DNA from: Baylisascaris procyonis
Lineage: Eukaryota; Nematoda; Chromadorea; Rhabditida; Ascarididae
Length of the DNA stretch: 64,000 bases
Direction: 5' to 3'
Assembly (NCBI GenBank): GCA_037389465.1
Contig: JAZARR010000221.1
Coordinates: 846,501-910,500, forward strand
Positions 35,811-48,776 of this stretch are shown piece by piece. The notes beneath the pieces are model-generated. The model was not told the DNA's origin. It ran no database searches and worked only from the letters and a program-made list of their open reading frames with translations. Within the stretch, counting starts at the first letter, position 1; each line of letters begins with the position of its first letter. The position numbers were made by a program, and so were the translations under genes.

Positions 35811-36277
35811 AGAGTTCACTTCTTGATTTGCAGCGGAATGAATCATTCTTTTCACATTTCTTCTCATCGCATTTGCGGTTCTTCTTTTTCTGCAATATTT
35901 CTAATATTTGATTACCATTTCATAAGCATTTTGACTGTTTCACACTTGTCGAATATTTCTTGGTATTAATCGCTTGGAAACCATTTCTTGTAAGCTGAAC
36001 TCTCTTGATGGATTTGTGCCACCGAAACTCCCTTGCAGTCAAAATCTTAGAACTTTATATCTCATTCGCACCGCACTTTCCACATTGTAACTTTGCACGC
36101 ACTGACTGTTATAACCATTGCAAACTCTTGAAATGGAACAAAGAAACTGACGGCAATCGACGATAGGGATAAATTTCGACTGTCATAGAATTCGTCAGAC
36201 GGATTTGTGCGATCAAGGAAAATGTTGCTTCTGGGAATGACGCTCAGTAAAAAACTGAGTAAGTAGTTCATAAATGT
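35811..36277. other. Region between the 18S fragment and the minus-strand TIL gene
   Basis: No supported feature apart from the 3' flank of the inhibitor gene. Confidence 0.5.
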
Positions 36278-36283
36278 TTTATT
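36278..36283 (-). promoter_or_regulatory. Polyadenylation signal of the minus-strand TIL inhibitor
   Basis: AATAAA on the minus strand, about 25 bases past the TGA stop, at the same place as in the plus-strand paralogue. Confidence 0.65.
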
Positions 36284-36307
36284 AAGGCAAGTGGTTCAAT
36301 TATGTAC

Positions 36308-37917
36308 TCATTTAGGACAGTCCTCGAATTTGATGCAGTTTCCTTTTCCGTCACGTACGAAGCCTGCACTAGCGATACATTCACATCCTGGTGGTTTGCA
36401 TTCCTTGGTGCAAGGCACAACTTTTTGTGCACATGTTCCTTCACATCCTCGACACCTCGACCATTGCTCGTTTGGTTTGGCACACTTTCCCGCTTCTACA
36501 ATCACAATATTTTTTAGTTTTTCATCGTACAGTATCGAGATAATCCCATCACAATTTCTCCTGGTGGAGAGTACTGGAATAGATTATTGCATGAGGATTT
36601 CCTCAAAACTTAGCAATAAAATGAGATCATTTGCCATAAAATATACAAATAGAGCTCGTAAAAATCACCTCTTCTTGGCATCTTTCGTGGGCATTCAGAG
36701 ACAGGGACGCATCTTCCATCGAGCGTTCGTCTCATTCCTCTTCCAGGACTGCACTCACATGATGGCGGTCGACAGCTGAGTGCACATGGCGTCTGCAAAT
36801 TTTGCACCACAAATTCTTCTTTGATCTTCCGGTTTGACTTTCGAAACAATAATTTGTCGCGGGAAATGTATACGCATGTATCAGTATGTGTATCCTGGAC
36901 ATTTCTAAAATCACCAAACACTCGAGTTGTCATGCACAGTTTATCGCATGAACGTTTTTTTCTGTCCTTAATAGATCAGAGTTATGAGCATTCGAAAGTC
37001 CCAGAAGTATGACTGAAAAATTTGGAATGTGCATTTTAGGACAAAATGATGAGGATGCAAGGACGATAGCTGAATCAAAGTTCTCACAAGGCCTTCGTTG
37101 TAAGAAAAAAACATTAAAGTGTCATGCACGATGGCTGCTCACAATTTCAATATTTATTCCCTGACATCATCAAATTTTGTCTGTAATGACTGATTATCGT
37201 GTGTTAAAAGAATGAAGAAATCTTATCTAAAAATAGAAGGTGAAAACTATCCATCGAATATATATCTTTCAAGAAATCAAAGCAGTTCGCCTCATCTAAT
37301 ATGAAACTTTCGGCAAACTATGTGATAACAAATGCACGTCGGAGGAACTAGTCTACCATCTCATTGCACAATTGGATGAACGAGTTTCGTGAATCACAAA
37401 CAGAATATAAACATGGCTGAGATCGATGTCAAATGCGATTTGAATGATTGCTAAATATTTGATTTTTGCGGCAAATTTGAACTCTTCTGCAATTTCTGTT
37501 GAAGTTTTTGAATCAAACTGAAAGCGCCAATGAAAACTCAGCCTATATTTCAGCAACACTCATCAAATTTTTTGCCTCTTGCTTCGGTGATACCGAGGTG
37601 AAGCAAATCAGATAGACAGGCAGACGGGTCACGTATCACTTCAGGGTGCTTTTCAACTATAGATTTCCGAAGGGAGTAAAAACAGAATAAACTTAGGAAT
37701 GTTCATCTGTCTAGTATGAATAGAAGAGGAAGCTAAAACATTCCTGGAAAGTACATGCTTAGGACGCTAACCACCAGCAAAATAATTCATTCGTAAGGAG
37801 AGTATCAACGTGCCATACGTTTTCGTCTTGGCCGCATTTCAGCTCGCAACCGGTGCATTCAGTCCAAACCTCGTTCTTGCCGCATGGTTTGCGAGCACTC
37901 GCATAAGCAACGAGTAT
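36308..37917 (-). CDS. Two-domain TIL serine protease inhibitor, inverted paralogue, 5' end not found
   Basis: Minus-strand exons 37917-37819, 36792-36669 and 36495-36308 have the same lengths (99, 124, 188) and phases as the gene at 27219-28893 and give 136 residues, ending in TGA. Both domains keep all ten cysteines. The loop between cysteines 5 and 6 is C-A-L-S-C in domain 1 and C-T-K-E-C in domain 2, so the predicted P1 residues are Leu and Lys instead of Arg and Arg. That suggests a chymotrypsin- or elastase-like target for the first head. No signal-peptide exon was recognised upstream, where similarity to the paralogue also ends. The open frames and intact cysteines suggest a functional gene, but a promoterless duplicate is possible. 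Confidence 0.8.
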
Positions 37918-39862
37918 CTGAAATTCATGCCGTTCCACTTTATGGTATGAAAGAAAAAGAGGCACTCTGAAAGAGATAAATGGCGAATACTTTGTTCACC
38001 CTTGACAAACGGAACTTGTAGAGGAAAGAGAGAAAAAGGAAAGAGGGAGGGAAAGAAGACAACTTGCGTATGTGCCTAGAAAATGAAAAAATGTAGTCGA
38101 GCGGATGAAGCAAAGTTTCACTGATATTTGGCCATTACTCGTACGTCATTGATTTAGAAATGGAAGATTTTATTCGGTAATCATAGCCTTATAAGCGACT
38201 ACTGAAATATGTCAATTAATTATTATTACAGTATGTTCACTAGAATTGAGTGAACAACGAAATACAGTGGAATGTGAGGATGACATCGGCTGCAATCGAT
38301 GTTCCCTGAGTTCTTTAGCATTCTAGGAGGACATATTGCCAAACTTCGCAAAATGCTGAAAAATTGCAGTTTCGAAAGTGGCTAAATGCGGCTAACGAAG
38401 CAACGAAGCAAAAGACGGCTAAATGAACTCTCTCTCGCACGCTCCTACTGCTCTGCTCTTAATAACTCCTCCTCATCCTCGAGAAAACTTGGGGACTTCA
38501 CATATGTGACTATAATCGAACAAAAAATAACTCACGAACAGTACAGCCGCCGAAAACATTTGGAGAGTGTTTTGGAGAGAGAATTGAAGCACAACTGTCG
38601 CCTAACACTTCGTCAGCGTCTTATATGGGTGCCTTCTGAACTTCGTTAACCGAAGTAAATGTGAGCAGAACGTTTTCGTCCTTCTGCTTGCTAGATCACA
38701 TCACTCGAAAAACGCTTCAATCAATGTCATAGACAATAAGCGCTTTTTTGGAATTGCCTCTTCGGCATAATTCATCAAATTCAAAACACGAGATGATCGC
38801 TGATGACGCTGAAACGCGACAGCAAATACGCGCACCCTACGTACTCGACCCATTTCTACTGCGCCACAACCGAAAGTTCTAGTCCGCTAGGGTGGGTGCC
38901 ATTGTAGCTTTGATCTCAACGTACTGTTGTTTTGGAACTATAGTGACTTGCATAAAAGTGCTGTACCTAATTCCTCATCCTAGAAACCTCTAGGCCTGCC
39001 ACAAGCGAAGTTTTCCTCGCTGTTCTCCTGAATCATTCGTGTTACCATATTTTTTGAGTTGTCATTAAAAAGCGTTGCGATCCATTTATTCATTTTACCT
39101 TGTCATGCACGTAGTTACCTTGTTCCATTCCCTTTATAGCAACATCTTTAGCGTAGTTGCATCAAGCACCATCAGCGTGCACCAATGAGACGCAAACCAT
39201 GCACCAGAAGCCATTGTTGAAATGATTCAGTTTCATCCTGAGATCCACAAACAGACCGCACACTAGAAAATTGGCCGATTCTTTTAACCAGGCATATTGA
39301 AATGTGATTATTTGTTGTCAAAATTAGTCGGCGACCCATAAAACTGATATCATGAGTAGATGATGGAAGTTTCGTAAGAACTTACATGAATATACGTCAT
39401 GGGGTTGCAGTAAATTGGAACTGCCTGTGCTGCAGTTTTGAACAAACCGTTGTCAATAAAGTGTCAGTGTGTTTTCGAAGTGCGATGAACGAGCTCGAGA
39501 CGGCAGATTAAAATCAGACGAGAGGCAAGGAATGATGGGAAGTCCTAACAAATCAGCACTTTTTGTGACTGTATAATCCTTCTGGAAAAAAGAAACACTC
39601 TTATGTGACGTCTACTAACGATTTGGTCATTACCCCCGTTTTCATCTCCTTCGGCCCTTCATGCCCTTCATTTCATCTCCGTATCGTTTCTATTTGGCCA
39701 TGAAAACAACAGTTGATACCATCGATCCTGTCGTTCACATATCAGCGGACTAGTGGATGGTCTCTCATGAGGTTCACTCGGCAATGCTCGGCATCTGTGC
39801 TAATTGCCTAGTAATCACATATATTATTATTACCACAAATTCGTGAGGGGTAGTAAGGACAG
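37918..39862. other. Region without a recognised gene, up to the duplication join
   Basis: No exon with clear splice sites or family similarity. An 87-codon plus-strand frame at 38386-38649 is basic and serine-rich but has no other support. The right edge is the join: gtagtaaggacag runs straight into the middle of a GST exon at 39863. Confidence 0.45.
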
Positions 39863-39938
39863 GAAATTTGTGGAACATGTTCGTGATTTGCCGAACATCA
39901 AGAAATGGATTGCTGAGCGACCAAAGACAAAAATCTAA
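39863..39938 (+). pseudogene. 3' stub of the first GST gene
   Basis: From the last base of a Lys codon onward this equals 7479-7554: 24 codons ending ERPKTKI and a stop. The rest of the gene, including exons 1-3 and most of exon 4, is absent, and unrelated sequence lies directly upstream. It cannot make an enzyme and marks the left edge of the second duplicate. Confidence 0.95.
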
Positions 39939-42900
39939 AATGCCGTCGTCTCTGGAAGTATGCTATTCTAACAACGTTGTTGATTGCCTCTTGCGGGCTT
40001 CCTGCATTTGCATAGCACATGACACATGCATCGAATTGGTTCATTAGTTATGACATTTTTTTAGACTTCACTCCAAAGAGATGTCAAAAGTATTTCGCTA
40101 ATATTTTCCTGTTTTCCCCAACCTCAGAGCAAACATTGCAGAAGTCTTCACTAAGAACTTTATTTCATCTTAAAATGAGCAGTACGGGTGTTTTCCTGAA
40201 ACATTTCCCTGCGAAAAAACCTCATTCATACATCTAGGAGTGGGAAATGGTTTTCAATGTTTTATGAACGTTCTGCGCAAGTCTCAACGATGAAAGTGGA
40301 AATCGATTTCTGCAGCGAACGCTGATACGATTCTGTAATTCGATTTGATGATCGTTGCTGCTAGCCACGATCATTTACAGGATGATACCGCATGTTTCGG
40401 AAAATACGCTTCAAAGTTTATTTATGGAAACATCCGTTTATTTAATTCCAACTTACTCTTATTTATTCATTTCAAATATAATTTGTGTAATTGCCTGCCG
40501 CGGAATATAATTATCTGTCTTGAATCTTCCAGCATTTTGCTCGTTAAACCTGCCCCACCTAGATTCTTCGAAGCAGGTCTTGATCAGGAGTCGCTGCGAG
40601 GTGGGCAGTAAAGAGAAGAGGCTTTGGTGGGGGGGGGGGCTGAAAATATCAAAGGCAAATCTGTGTGCAGTAGTAACGGTAGTCACAAGCAGACGAATAT
40701 ACCGGCATGTTTACAGTATCTTGCATTACAGTATCTACAGAGCTTTATAGGGCGGCGTCGTTTCTATGGCCTCATCTTTCTCGCAGTATCTGCGTGTTTG
40801 CATACCTGTCTGTTGTTTCTGATTGCTCCAACTCAGAGGCTTCGAAGTTAAGTTGCGATATTGGTGAATGCAATACACACCACTGAATCACTTCGTATCC
40901 ACCCTACCGCGTCGACCCATCACCTTCAAAAGGGATTATTAAGGCTTAGAAGTGCTAAGAGTTTGTATATATCCAGTCAACTTTTCGTTATACACCACAC
41001 GCCGAACAAAGAAAAATATTCGGTGAAAGGATTGTATGATCGATTGAGTCAATTAAAATTCAGCGCATTAGCTTGCATATTTTATCGTCTGTTGATGTTT
41101 CTAGTGGGCAGTTGATTGAAACGCGAAAATACGAATCATGCTAAGTGTGCAGACACCGCTGTCTCTGTTTTTTCTTCTGTGAAAATGTTATGGGTTCATG
41201 ACGTTGTAAACAATGAGAAGAGACCTGGCCAGCCTTAGCACATGTTGAAAGCTTTGCGTCACACGCAAACGCGTTTCTATTTTGGCACACCGCACAAAGA
41301 CTAGGATTCACACAAGCTGCAAACTAATTCGTGAAGTTGGTGATTTCAAGCATAATACTGGAGCACTTTTTGCGTACAACTGAGCAATGAACAAGTCAAT
41401 GAGAGGTGTTTTCCAATTTCGGTTATTTAACCACCCGGTTGGAAGAATAACAGTGGTCGCATTAAAATTGGAGTCGTTTCTTGTACACAACCGACCGACT
41501 GCTAGCATCGTTTCCTTGAAAAATAGAGTGTAAACTCTGTGGTTTGGCCTGTCAAGCGTGTTCCGCATCCATATTGGAAGTCCGCTCAATGAACAACAAA
41601 GCTTACACCTTCAGTGTTTCCCATTACCAATCTATAACATCCAAGCGTCTAGTTGTATCAGTTTTCAGGTTGTTCGCTTATTGGCGCGAATATGCTGTAT
41701 CAGTCGTTTGAACAGCAAAGGTTGAAGCTTCAAAGCCATATGCAATATGCCGCAAGACAAAATTGGCCTGCAAATTTCAAGGCACCTTTGATTGCAAATA
41801 TGTCCTGCAGAAGCTGAGCTATCGAAAGGAGTTCGGGTTTAGAATGTCGCTCTATGCGTGGATAACACCAAACCTATGCCATGATAGTAGCTTTTGCGTT
41901 GGCAGTTTGAAACACAACAAGACATACACACGCATGCAGGCGGAATTTTGGTGGCAATTCTTTAAAACTATGGAAGTCCAAAAAAACGATCGGCAACTAG
42001 ATGGATTACGCGAGATTGATATGTTACCAAAATGAGCCACTTTGTTTGTTGGTCAGCCGGTAAAACTGGCGACCCCACTGAACGACTATCCAACAAATAG
42101 AAGTGAGGGATATTGGCTAGCGTAGAGGCAGACAATGTAGTTATCATATAGTACAGGATGCCAATAAACGGAGGTTATTTGTGGGCCACATCGGAGACGC
42201 TCTATACTTCAGAATAGGCAGATTTGTCGTCACTAGCAAAGGAATGTTGTCCTTGAAAAGCTGCATCAAAGAAAAATGCAGCGTTCATATGCTTCTAGAT
42301 ATCAGTGCATCATGACTTTTCTAATTCCGCGCGAATAGCATAATTATCCCATATTCAAAAAATGGCATTGTTATCATGAGTCAAGTATAGGTAACCAACC
42401 GTGTTGTGCTTACTCGAAGCAGTATCATGTGATTTGCAAATCATTTTCAGCAAATTCCCAAAGGTTCCTTTTGATGATAGGAAAACAAGAGCAAATACTA
42501 GAAAGTGTTCAAAGAGAAGATGGGAAGGATAACGATTAACGGAGTTCGTATTTTGTTATGCTATAGTTGAAGGAAAACCATTGTGGCACGATATGGAGGA
42601 GTAAAAGAGGAGATAGAGGGTAGGAATTAGCTCAGGCCTATTTAGCAGTAACGAGCCCAGTCCTTCTTTAAGCAAAAAATTGAGGTGTGCTGACGGTGGA
42701 AGATCAAGTCATTGCTGCTTTTAAAAGAAGCATTGCATGTGCAGACCAGCATAAAGCAAAAGTAATACTTTAGCAATCAGTATATTCCTCACAGCATTTT
42801 GCAATTTTGTGGGTGGGGGAAAGGGAGAGGTGAACGAGCAAGTGTTGACGAAGAAGCTACTAAAAAATGTGCCACTTCGTAGATTGTCTAAGTCTGCGCA

Positions 42901-42964
42901 TCAGAAACCTCGAATGTAAAAGTTTTTATTGAAATATGCAAATTCACAAAAAACAGAATAGACC
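39939..42964. other. Copy of 7555-10579, no recognised gene
   Basis: Same content as the first copy. Differences seen: the G run is 11 instead of 9 bases near 40628, 42305 is G instead of A, and the G run near 42815 is five instead of six. Confidence 0.5.
41211..41385 (-). repeat. Dispersed repeat, duplicate of 8825-8999
   Basis: Carried within the large duplication; same relation to 1934-2147 as the first copy. Confidence 0.65.
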
Positions 42965-44966
42965 CTAATATGGCGTCTTCGGTCGCTCAGCTATCCATTT
43001 CTTGATGTTGGGCAGTTCGCGAACACGTTCAACGTATTTCTTCAGCTGAGGATGGCCGCCAAGGAAGTCGGGCACTATTGTCTCCCAAGTAGCCAGGGAA
43101 TCGGTGATCACAAGATCCGCCCATGTGACCGATTTACCCACGATGTATCCGCTGCCCGATTTTGCAAGGAATTTCTCCAGTAATGGAAGATGCTTGTCGC
43201 GTGCCGGAATAGCAACCTCTTTCAGCAGCTTCTCCTAAAAGCAAAAGTATATGAAGTCATTCTAGGAGAACATTGATAGCATACTTAGAATTTAGCAATC
43301 CACTTCAGATTCCCTGGGGCAAAAACTTTGCAGATTCACGTGCTGTACGATGAAGCAAACATAATCGAGAAATAGAATTCACCTCCAAATTGTGCCTCAG
43401 CTCGTTAAGTCGTATTAGTAATCAACTTATTTTTTCGATATCCTTGGAATTATTTAAAACTATGAATGCACAATAAATTAAAAAGATGAGATTATTTAAA
43501 AACTATAAATGCAAAATAAATTAAAATAATTGGACAAGAAAATAGTGAAAATAGATCGTAGTTGTAAAAAGGATATCCAGAGAAAAGAACAAAGACTTTA
43601 AAGGTGCATACGTTTCGACCCTTATTCGTTTACGTGAGTTATGCGCGGGTCATCGTCAGAACGATACGCATAACCCTGTTAGCTAAATGATGAAAAGTTG
43701 TAATGTTAGTGAAATATCAAAGATGAAAGAGTGCACAAATTTCGCCGAAAATATAACACTTCAACAAATTGCTTGTCACCCTCCGAAGCGATTCTACACG
43801 CATTTTTGTCTCACTTCTTCCGTTTTTTGCCTTTCAACAGATAAATAAGAAGAGAAATAAACGAAAAAGTCAAGCAACCAACTTTGTCGCCCTCTTCGAA
43901 TCCGAAGACCACCCTGAAATATGGTCTTAATTCTGTCAAGAAGTCCTTGAATTGGTCATATATCGAATCCACTTGTGCCTCCTCCATTGGCGTTTTCCCA
44001 GCCAGACCTAAATAGATAGTACCTCATAACGATGACAAGTTTCTTCGTATTGCGGTCCAGAATTTGGTTTACTAGAAGAAAGTAGCGCAACAACAAAAAC
44101 TCGGACAATCTGTTTTTATGCTACAGCAGATCGCCAAAAACGGGCAGTGCTCATGCATCTAAAGGAAAAATAGAGTGTAGAACAACGACCTCACGCATTC
44201 AACCAAATGCGGAAGGAATTTTGAATGAACGATACACTCATATACATTGTTTCGGGAATATCTTTGGCAAACTGTACCGCTGATCAATCTCAGGATAATT
44301 TGGAAGCCCAACAGAATACAGTGCCTCTCTTTGATCATCTTAGAAGTGCTATATCGCGGCCAGAAATAAATAACGATACCCGTCACTATAACAGTCGGCA
44401 AGATAGATGAGTTAATAATGTTCGGCTGATCAAAACAATGAGTCCAGAGATCAGCATGGAAAATAAAAGGCTGACAGATTCCTACCACTGTGGCTGAGTG
44501 AACTCGAACCGAAACATTTTGAACTGAATGTGTTGCTTAAAAGCTCAAGAAGCACTTACCGAATTGTCTGCCGAGGTATCTGTAGATAGCAGCACTCTGT
44601 GCAAGCACTTCTCCATCCACTTCGAGCAATGGCACTTGACCAAACGGAGTCTCTGGAAAACAGTTTTGCTGTACTTTTTATGTGAATCCTTTGTCCCACG
44701 GCTCTTTACTGCTTTAAAGCAATATGGATCTTTCCATACATGGCAAGGATGGGGTGAGGAGCTAAATACCACAACGGAAGTATCCACGCAATGAAATATG
44801 CACAGCTCAGTGCAGATCAAGCAGTGAACATACTTGATTTGAGCGCAGGCCAATCCTCTTTCTTGAGACGGTTGTCCTCGAATTTCACGCCTGCTTGGTG
44901 GAAAATAAGGCGTGCACCCTCACCCAGGCCACGAATATCGAAGTAGGTGAGCTTGTACTGCGGCAT
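42965..44966 (-). CDS. Sigma-class glutathione S-transferase, duplicate of 10580-12581
   Basis: Exons 44966-44834, 44652-44560, 44007-43883 and 43234-42965 reproduce the 206-residue enzyme of the first copy; I saw no coding difference. Tyr8, the [11 protein letters not shown] and AQS glutathione-site segments and the C-terminal ERPKTPY are intact. The TTTTTAG acceptor before the ATG and AATAAA after the stop are also copied, so this gene should be expressed like the original if the duplication is real. Its tail-to-tail partner is reduced to a stub (39863-39938). Confidence 0.92.
43612..43659 (-). other. Duplicate of the hammerhead-like hairpin motif
   Basis: Same sequence as 11227-11274, in the last intron of the duplicate GST. 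Confidence 0.3.
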
Positions 44967-47900
44967 ATTCCTTGCTAAAAAAAGGAAATTTAGGAAGTGC
45001 AATGGTACTACAGCCTACAGCTTCAAACGCATTGTTAAACGAGGCTTCTGCAAATTTCTAAATAATGGGGCTAAACCAACATCACGTTGTGCCTGTACGT
45101 CTATGCATGTATGTGTCTGCATGTTTGATCGTTTTAGTAATGCAAGAAAGGTGATAACATGAAATCTGACGAACATGACCAGCAGAGTAGGATGACATTT
45201 TGTATTCCATTTCGTCCCAATCGTTAATTCTAATGAAAGGCTTTCTCTATGCGTTATAAAAGTTTCAAGTGGCGCAAAATTTCATGTAAATTTCTGAACT
45301 GGAAGGGTGAAGAGGACAATATTATACACTGACTCATACAACCGGTCTGTTTCGAGGAAAAAAAAAGTTGCATCTCGTGTAGTGCGTTGAATGTGGATGA
45401 AAGATGGATTTTTTGGCAATACGTCTGTATAAATGTTTAGTGCTATTGCAAAATTACTAAACATTGCACTGATGCAAATCACTGTGAATCATTTTTCAGT
45501 TATTCATTACCAAGGTAATACATAACGGCTAGAGAAGCATGACCCAAGAATCCTTTACATAATGTATAAAAAAAGAGAAGATAAAATCTAATCTTAAAAA
45601 TTCCATCCGATCCTATGTAATGCGCTATGAATGACGCAGTAGAGCGAGTGAATAAAATTGTAGAGGAGTGCAGCAATGGGCAACTTGAAGTTAACGCAGA
45701 GAAAACTTGCAACATATTGTATTGCCTTAACAACGGTAAAGAAACGTCTAACTAAAATGCGAATGCAGCTATGGAATCTTGTTAAATTCGTTGAGTGAAT
45801 CGGCAACATAAAAAACGCTGAATTAGACAACTAATTTGCCATTATTATGCTTTAATTTGCCATTATGGCCAAGATTGAGTCACAGCATCTTAGCTCATCT
45901 AAAGGTCATTAATAGTAGGTAAATCGTTTGGAGTATCTATTTTCCCGGTTTCGCATATTCAAAAACCTATTTAACCATTCACTTTGCAGCGAAGATTTAA
46001 GCAGAAGTTATATAGCATTTTGCGTGCCCAAAAGAGATTCCCTCTTGCTATTGAAAGACGATCCCAGAGATGAAACCGTTCATCTTTTTTTTCTTTGAAA
46101 AATTAATCACTACAATTAGAAAAAACTAATATGAAAGCAAAATTTAGCCCAGAAACATGCAAAAAAATTTCATTTTTAAGAAAATGCAGTAAATATTCCG
46201 TTTATATAAAAGGCCGTATCCGAAGCGAATAATGGTGCTAAAACTCACTTTGTCAGTGTACCACGATATACTATGATATTCCGACTCTAATTTATAGGCA
46301 ACACTAAGGTCAGTTGACAATGTGAGTAATATTCATGAAAAATTGAGCACTGATCGAAAAATAAATAAACAACAGAAGAGGCATAGTTGTCACAGTTCGT
46401 ATTTTTGCAGATCTGCTCGCCCCTAACAGCGCTATAAAATGCAAATCACTTTTCAACTATTAAACTTGACTTAGGACATTCAGGTGTTTCATATACGTGA
46501 GCATTGTTGCAAGCTTCACCCCTCATTTGTTTGAATAATTTGGTGCATTCAGCACTCATAAGCCCGAATATTTCGTATACTGGTTGGCTTATGATAGTAT
46601 TTAGAACACGAAAACCATTTACACAATTACTCTCCATATTTAAATGAGTGGACTTTGTGCCGTCATAATGCGATTGGGGCACTATGTGCAAATGGCTGCT
46701 CCATCTTCCATCTAAGTGTCGTTTTTACCTCCCTATTTTTATTTTAAACCATTAAAAATCAATAGCTGAATTAAGCGAGAATCCGCTCTTCTTTTGGAAA
46801 TGGATGAAAATTCGACTCCGTTGAGACACTCGTTCGCATAGCATTCTAAATGAATTATACGAGTGCAAAAGTCCGATCACTAGAACATCTGAAGATTACT
46901 CCTCGATTCAAATGATAAAACGTTTCTAAAATTTGATTAAATGAAGTCGTTTTGAGATGGGAGACACCCATTCCGCCTCATTAAGCTTCATGCTTAGGTT
47001 TTTTCCCATTTGTGAATTGAAAGTGGAAAACAAACAGATAGATAGGAACAAGCTTGGTTCGCATTGCTAAAATACGGTTTAAAAAACCTGCAAATCAAAC
47101 AGGTTCTGCAAAGCGGCAGTAGTGATCGATTCTGGACTGCAGACCGAAAGTTATAGCCAAAAGAACTTGTAATGACTGGTTTGTATGGATAGAAGAGCAG
47201 CCTTGAGGGCTATCCGTCGAATTATCCACAAATTTCAGGTCGATGGAGACTCCGTTCAGATAATCGTAACACCTCAACGCGTCGAAATTGAGAGTACAAA
47301 GAAAAGTGGACAGGATTTCTCAGCGATAACTGCAGTTAGAAATAATTCACATATGAATAATTCGATAAAACTGTCGTAAAGATTAGTTGCTAGATTTGAT
47401 TATATAAAATCCTCTAGACGTATTTTTATCCTGATTCTAAATTTGCAAATAGTTATCATCGATCGATGTATGGCTAACCGTAAAATAAAACAACGATTTC
47501 AATTGGCCGCTCTATTGACACACTACTTTAAACACACAAAAAAGCAAGAACGAAGCAACTGCGATGTATGCAACGCCGAACGATTCGAGTGGCTCAGCTG
47601 CCTTCAACACTTCGCTTTTATACTGCCACTACAAGCATAATTCGCACAAACTATAGACTATTACGCACAGAAAGAAGTGTGCACGTGAAGTGATCATTGT
47701 TGACATCGTAGTGACAATGATTTAAAGTTGTTGATTAGGGCAATGAGATCATCGACTAGATGGGAGAGGGGAAGGGATTGATCGCAATATTTCAACGTCC
47801 TCCACTAGCGGCAAGGATTATAACTTCATTTGCTAAAATTTTTAGCTAAAACGGCAAACAAGTATTCTAAGAACGATGGGGATTTTCTAATAGCGCGATA

Positions 47901-48576
47901 CAACGCTCGTAAGCACGAAATGTGTCCACTCGATCAACATCGGGAATAATCTTGCAAAACATCAAACAAATGCTTCCTTCAGCATCTCTAAAAATATTTT
48001 TCTGCATCGATAATAGTGATTTTAATTGTTTCAACAAAGAGATTACTTAGAGTTTTTCGGCGAAGGTAAAAATTGTGAAAGTGTTAAAGGTAAATGAATT
48101 TTTAAAAAATGACCTAAAATCATACATACATGTTGGAAGAGGGAACCATAATCGTAAAGATCAATGAAATGCAGACCAATTTCCACAAAAGATCTCTTTG
48201 TTGCACTTAGCTTTTATTTTTCAAAGATTATGAATGTGAATGACGTCATAGCAAATGTCATTCTATAAACATCACATGGAAATAAGAAAGAGATCATTGT
48301 CAACGAATGCTGTTGTGAAATATCTGTATTATGAGCATGAGCTTTGCCCATTTCAAAGTTCACTGTGTAAAAATAAAAAGGAAGGGAAACGCTAGGCAAA
48401 GCTTTCAGAATAAACGGAGGAAATCATCGCAAAGAAGAATAATCAGAAAGGAACCTAAAATTTTACTTTATTTTATTTTACTTTAATCGACAAAGCATTC
48501 ATTACGAATAGGTGTCTCTTCATATCGCTTCCACTTCCACTTAGCTGAAGTTATACGGTAGCGTGGAGGTTAAGGC
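44967..48576. other. Copy of 12582-16191, no recognised gene
   Basis: Contains the duplicate of the weak candidate ORF at 47185-47379 and the duplicate AATAAA signals near 48465-48477. No other supported feature. Confidence 0.45.
47185..47379 (+). CDS. Hypothetical small ORF or exon, duplicate of 14800-14994
   Basis: Identical 64-codon frame with the internal acceptor; same doubts as for the first copy. Confidence 0.2.
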   Translation: MDRRAALRAIRRIIHKFQVDGDSVQIIVTPQRVEIESTKKSGQDFSAITAVRNNSHMNNSIKLS

Positions 48577-48776
48577 TTAGGCTCGTCTCCTGCCCATCGG
48601 ATACTGACGAGTCGATTCATCGTTGTTCCACTCAAGAAGAGGATTCGGACTTGCTCCACCGCCTTCGTCCCTATGAGGCGCGTGGTTGAAGTGACTCGAT
48701 AGGACGAAGCCAAATAGTCTAGTCGGAGCCCTCTTTAAACCGACCGCGCAGTAACCAATACCAAACAATGAATGAC
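48577..48776 (-). CDS. Probable 3'-terminal exon, duplicate of 16192-16391
   Basis: Same acceptor, frame, C-terminal PMGRRRA and downstream AATAAA as the first copy. Function unknown. Confidence 0.4.

Larger units (their letters stand above)
36278..38080 (-). repeat. Inverted paralogous block (counterpart of about 27030-28935)
   Basis: All three exons of the inhibitor, their splice sites, the pyrimidine-rich sequence upstream, the first part of intron 1 (tgcttcatctcggtatcacc) and the polyadenylation region are shared with 27030-28935 in opposite orientation. It is more diverged than the 24-kb duplicate, so it is an older duplication. Similarity upstream fades at about 38080, corresponding to about 27030, before any signal-peptide exon. 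Confidence 0.75.

Noticed and set aside
35169..35911. Plus-strand open frames of 60-96 codons
   Set aside because: They are antisense to the 18S rRNA fragment and have no coding support.
38386..38649. 87-codon plus-strand frame, basic and serine-rich
   Set aside because: There is no acceptor or donor, no polyadenylation signal and no recognised family.
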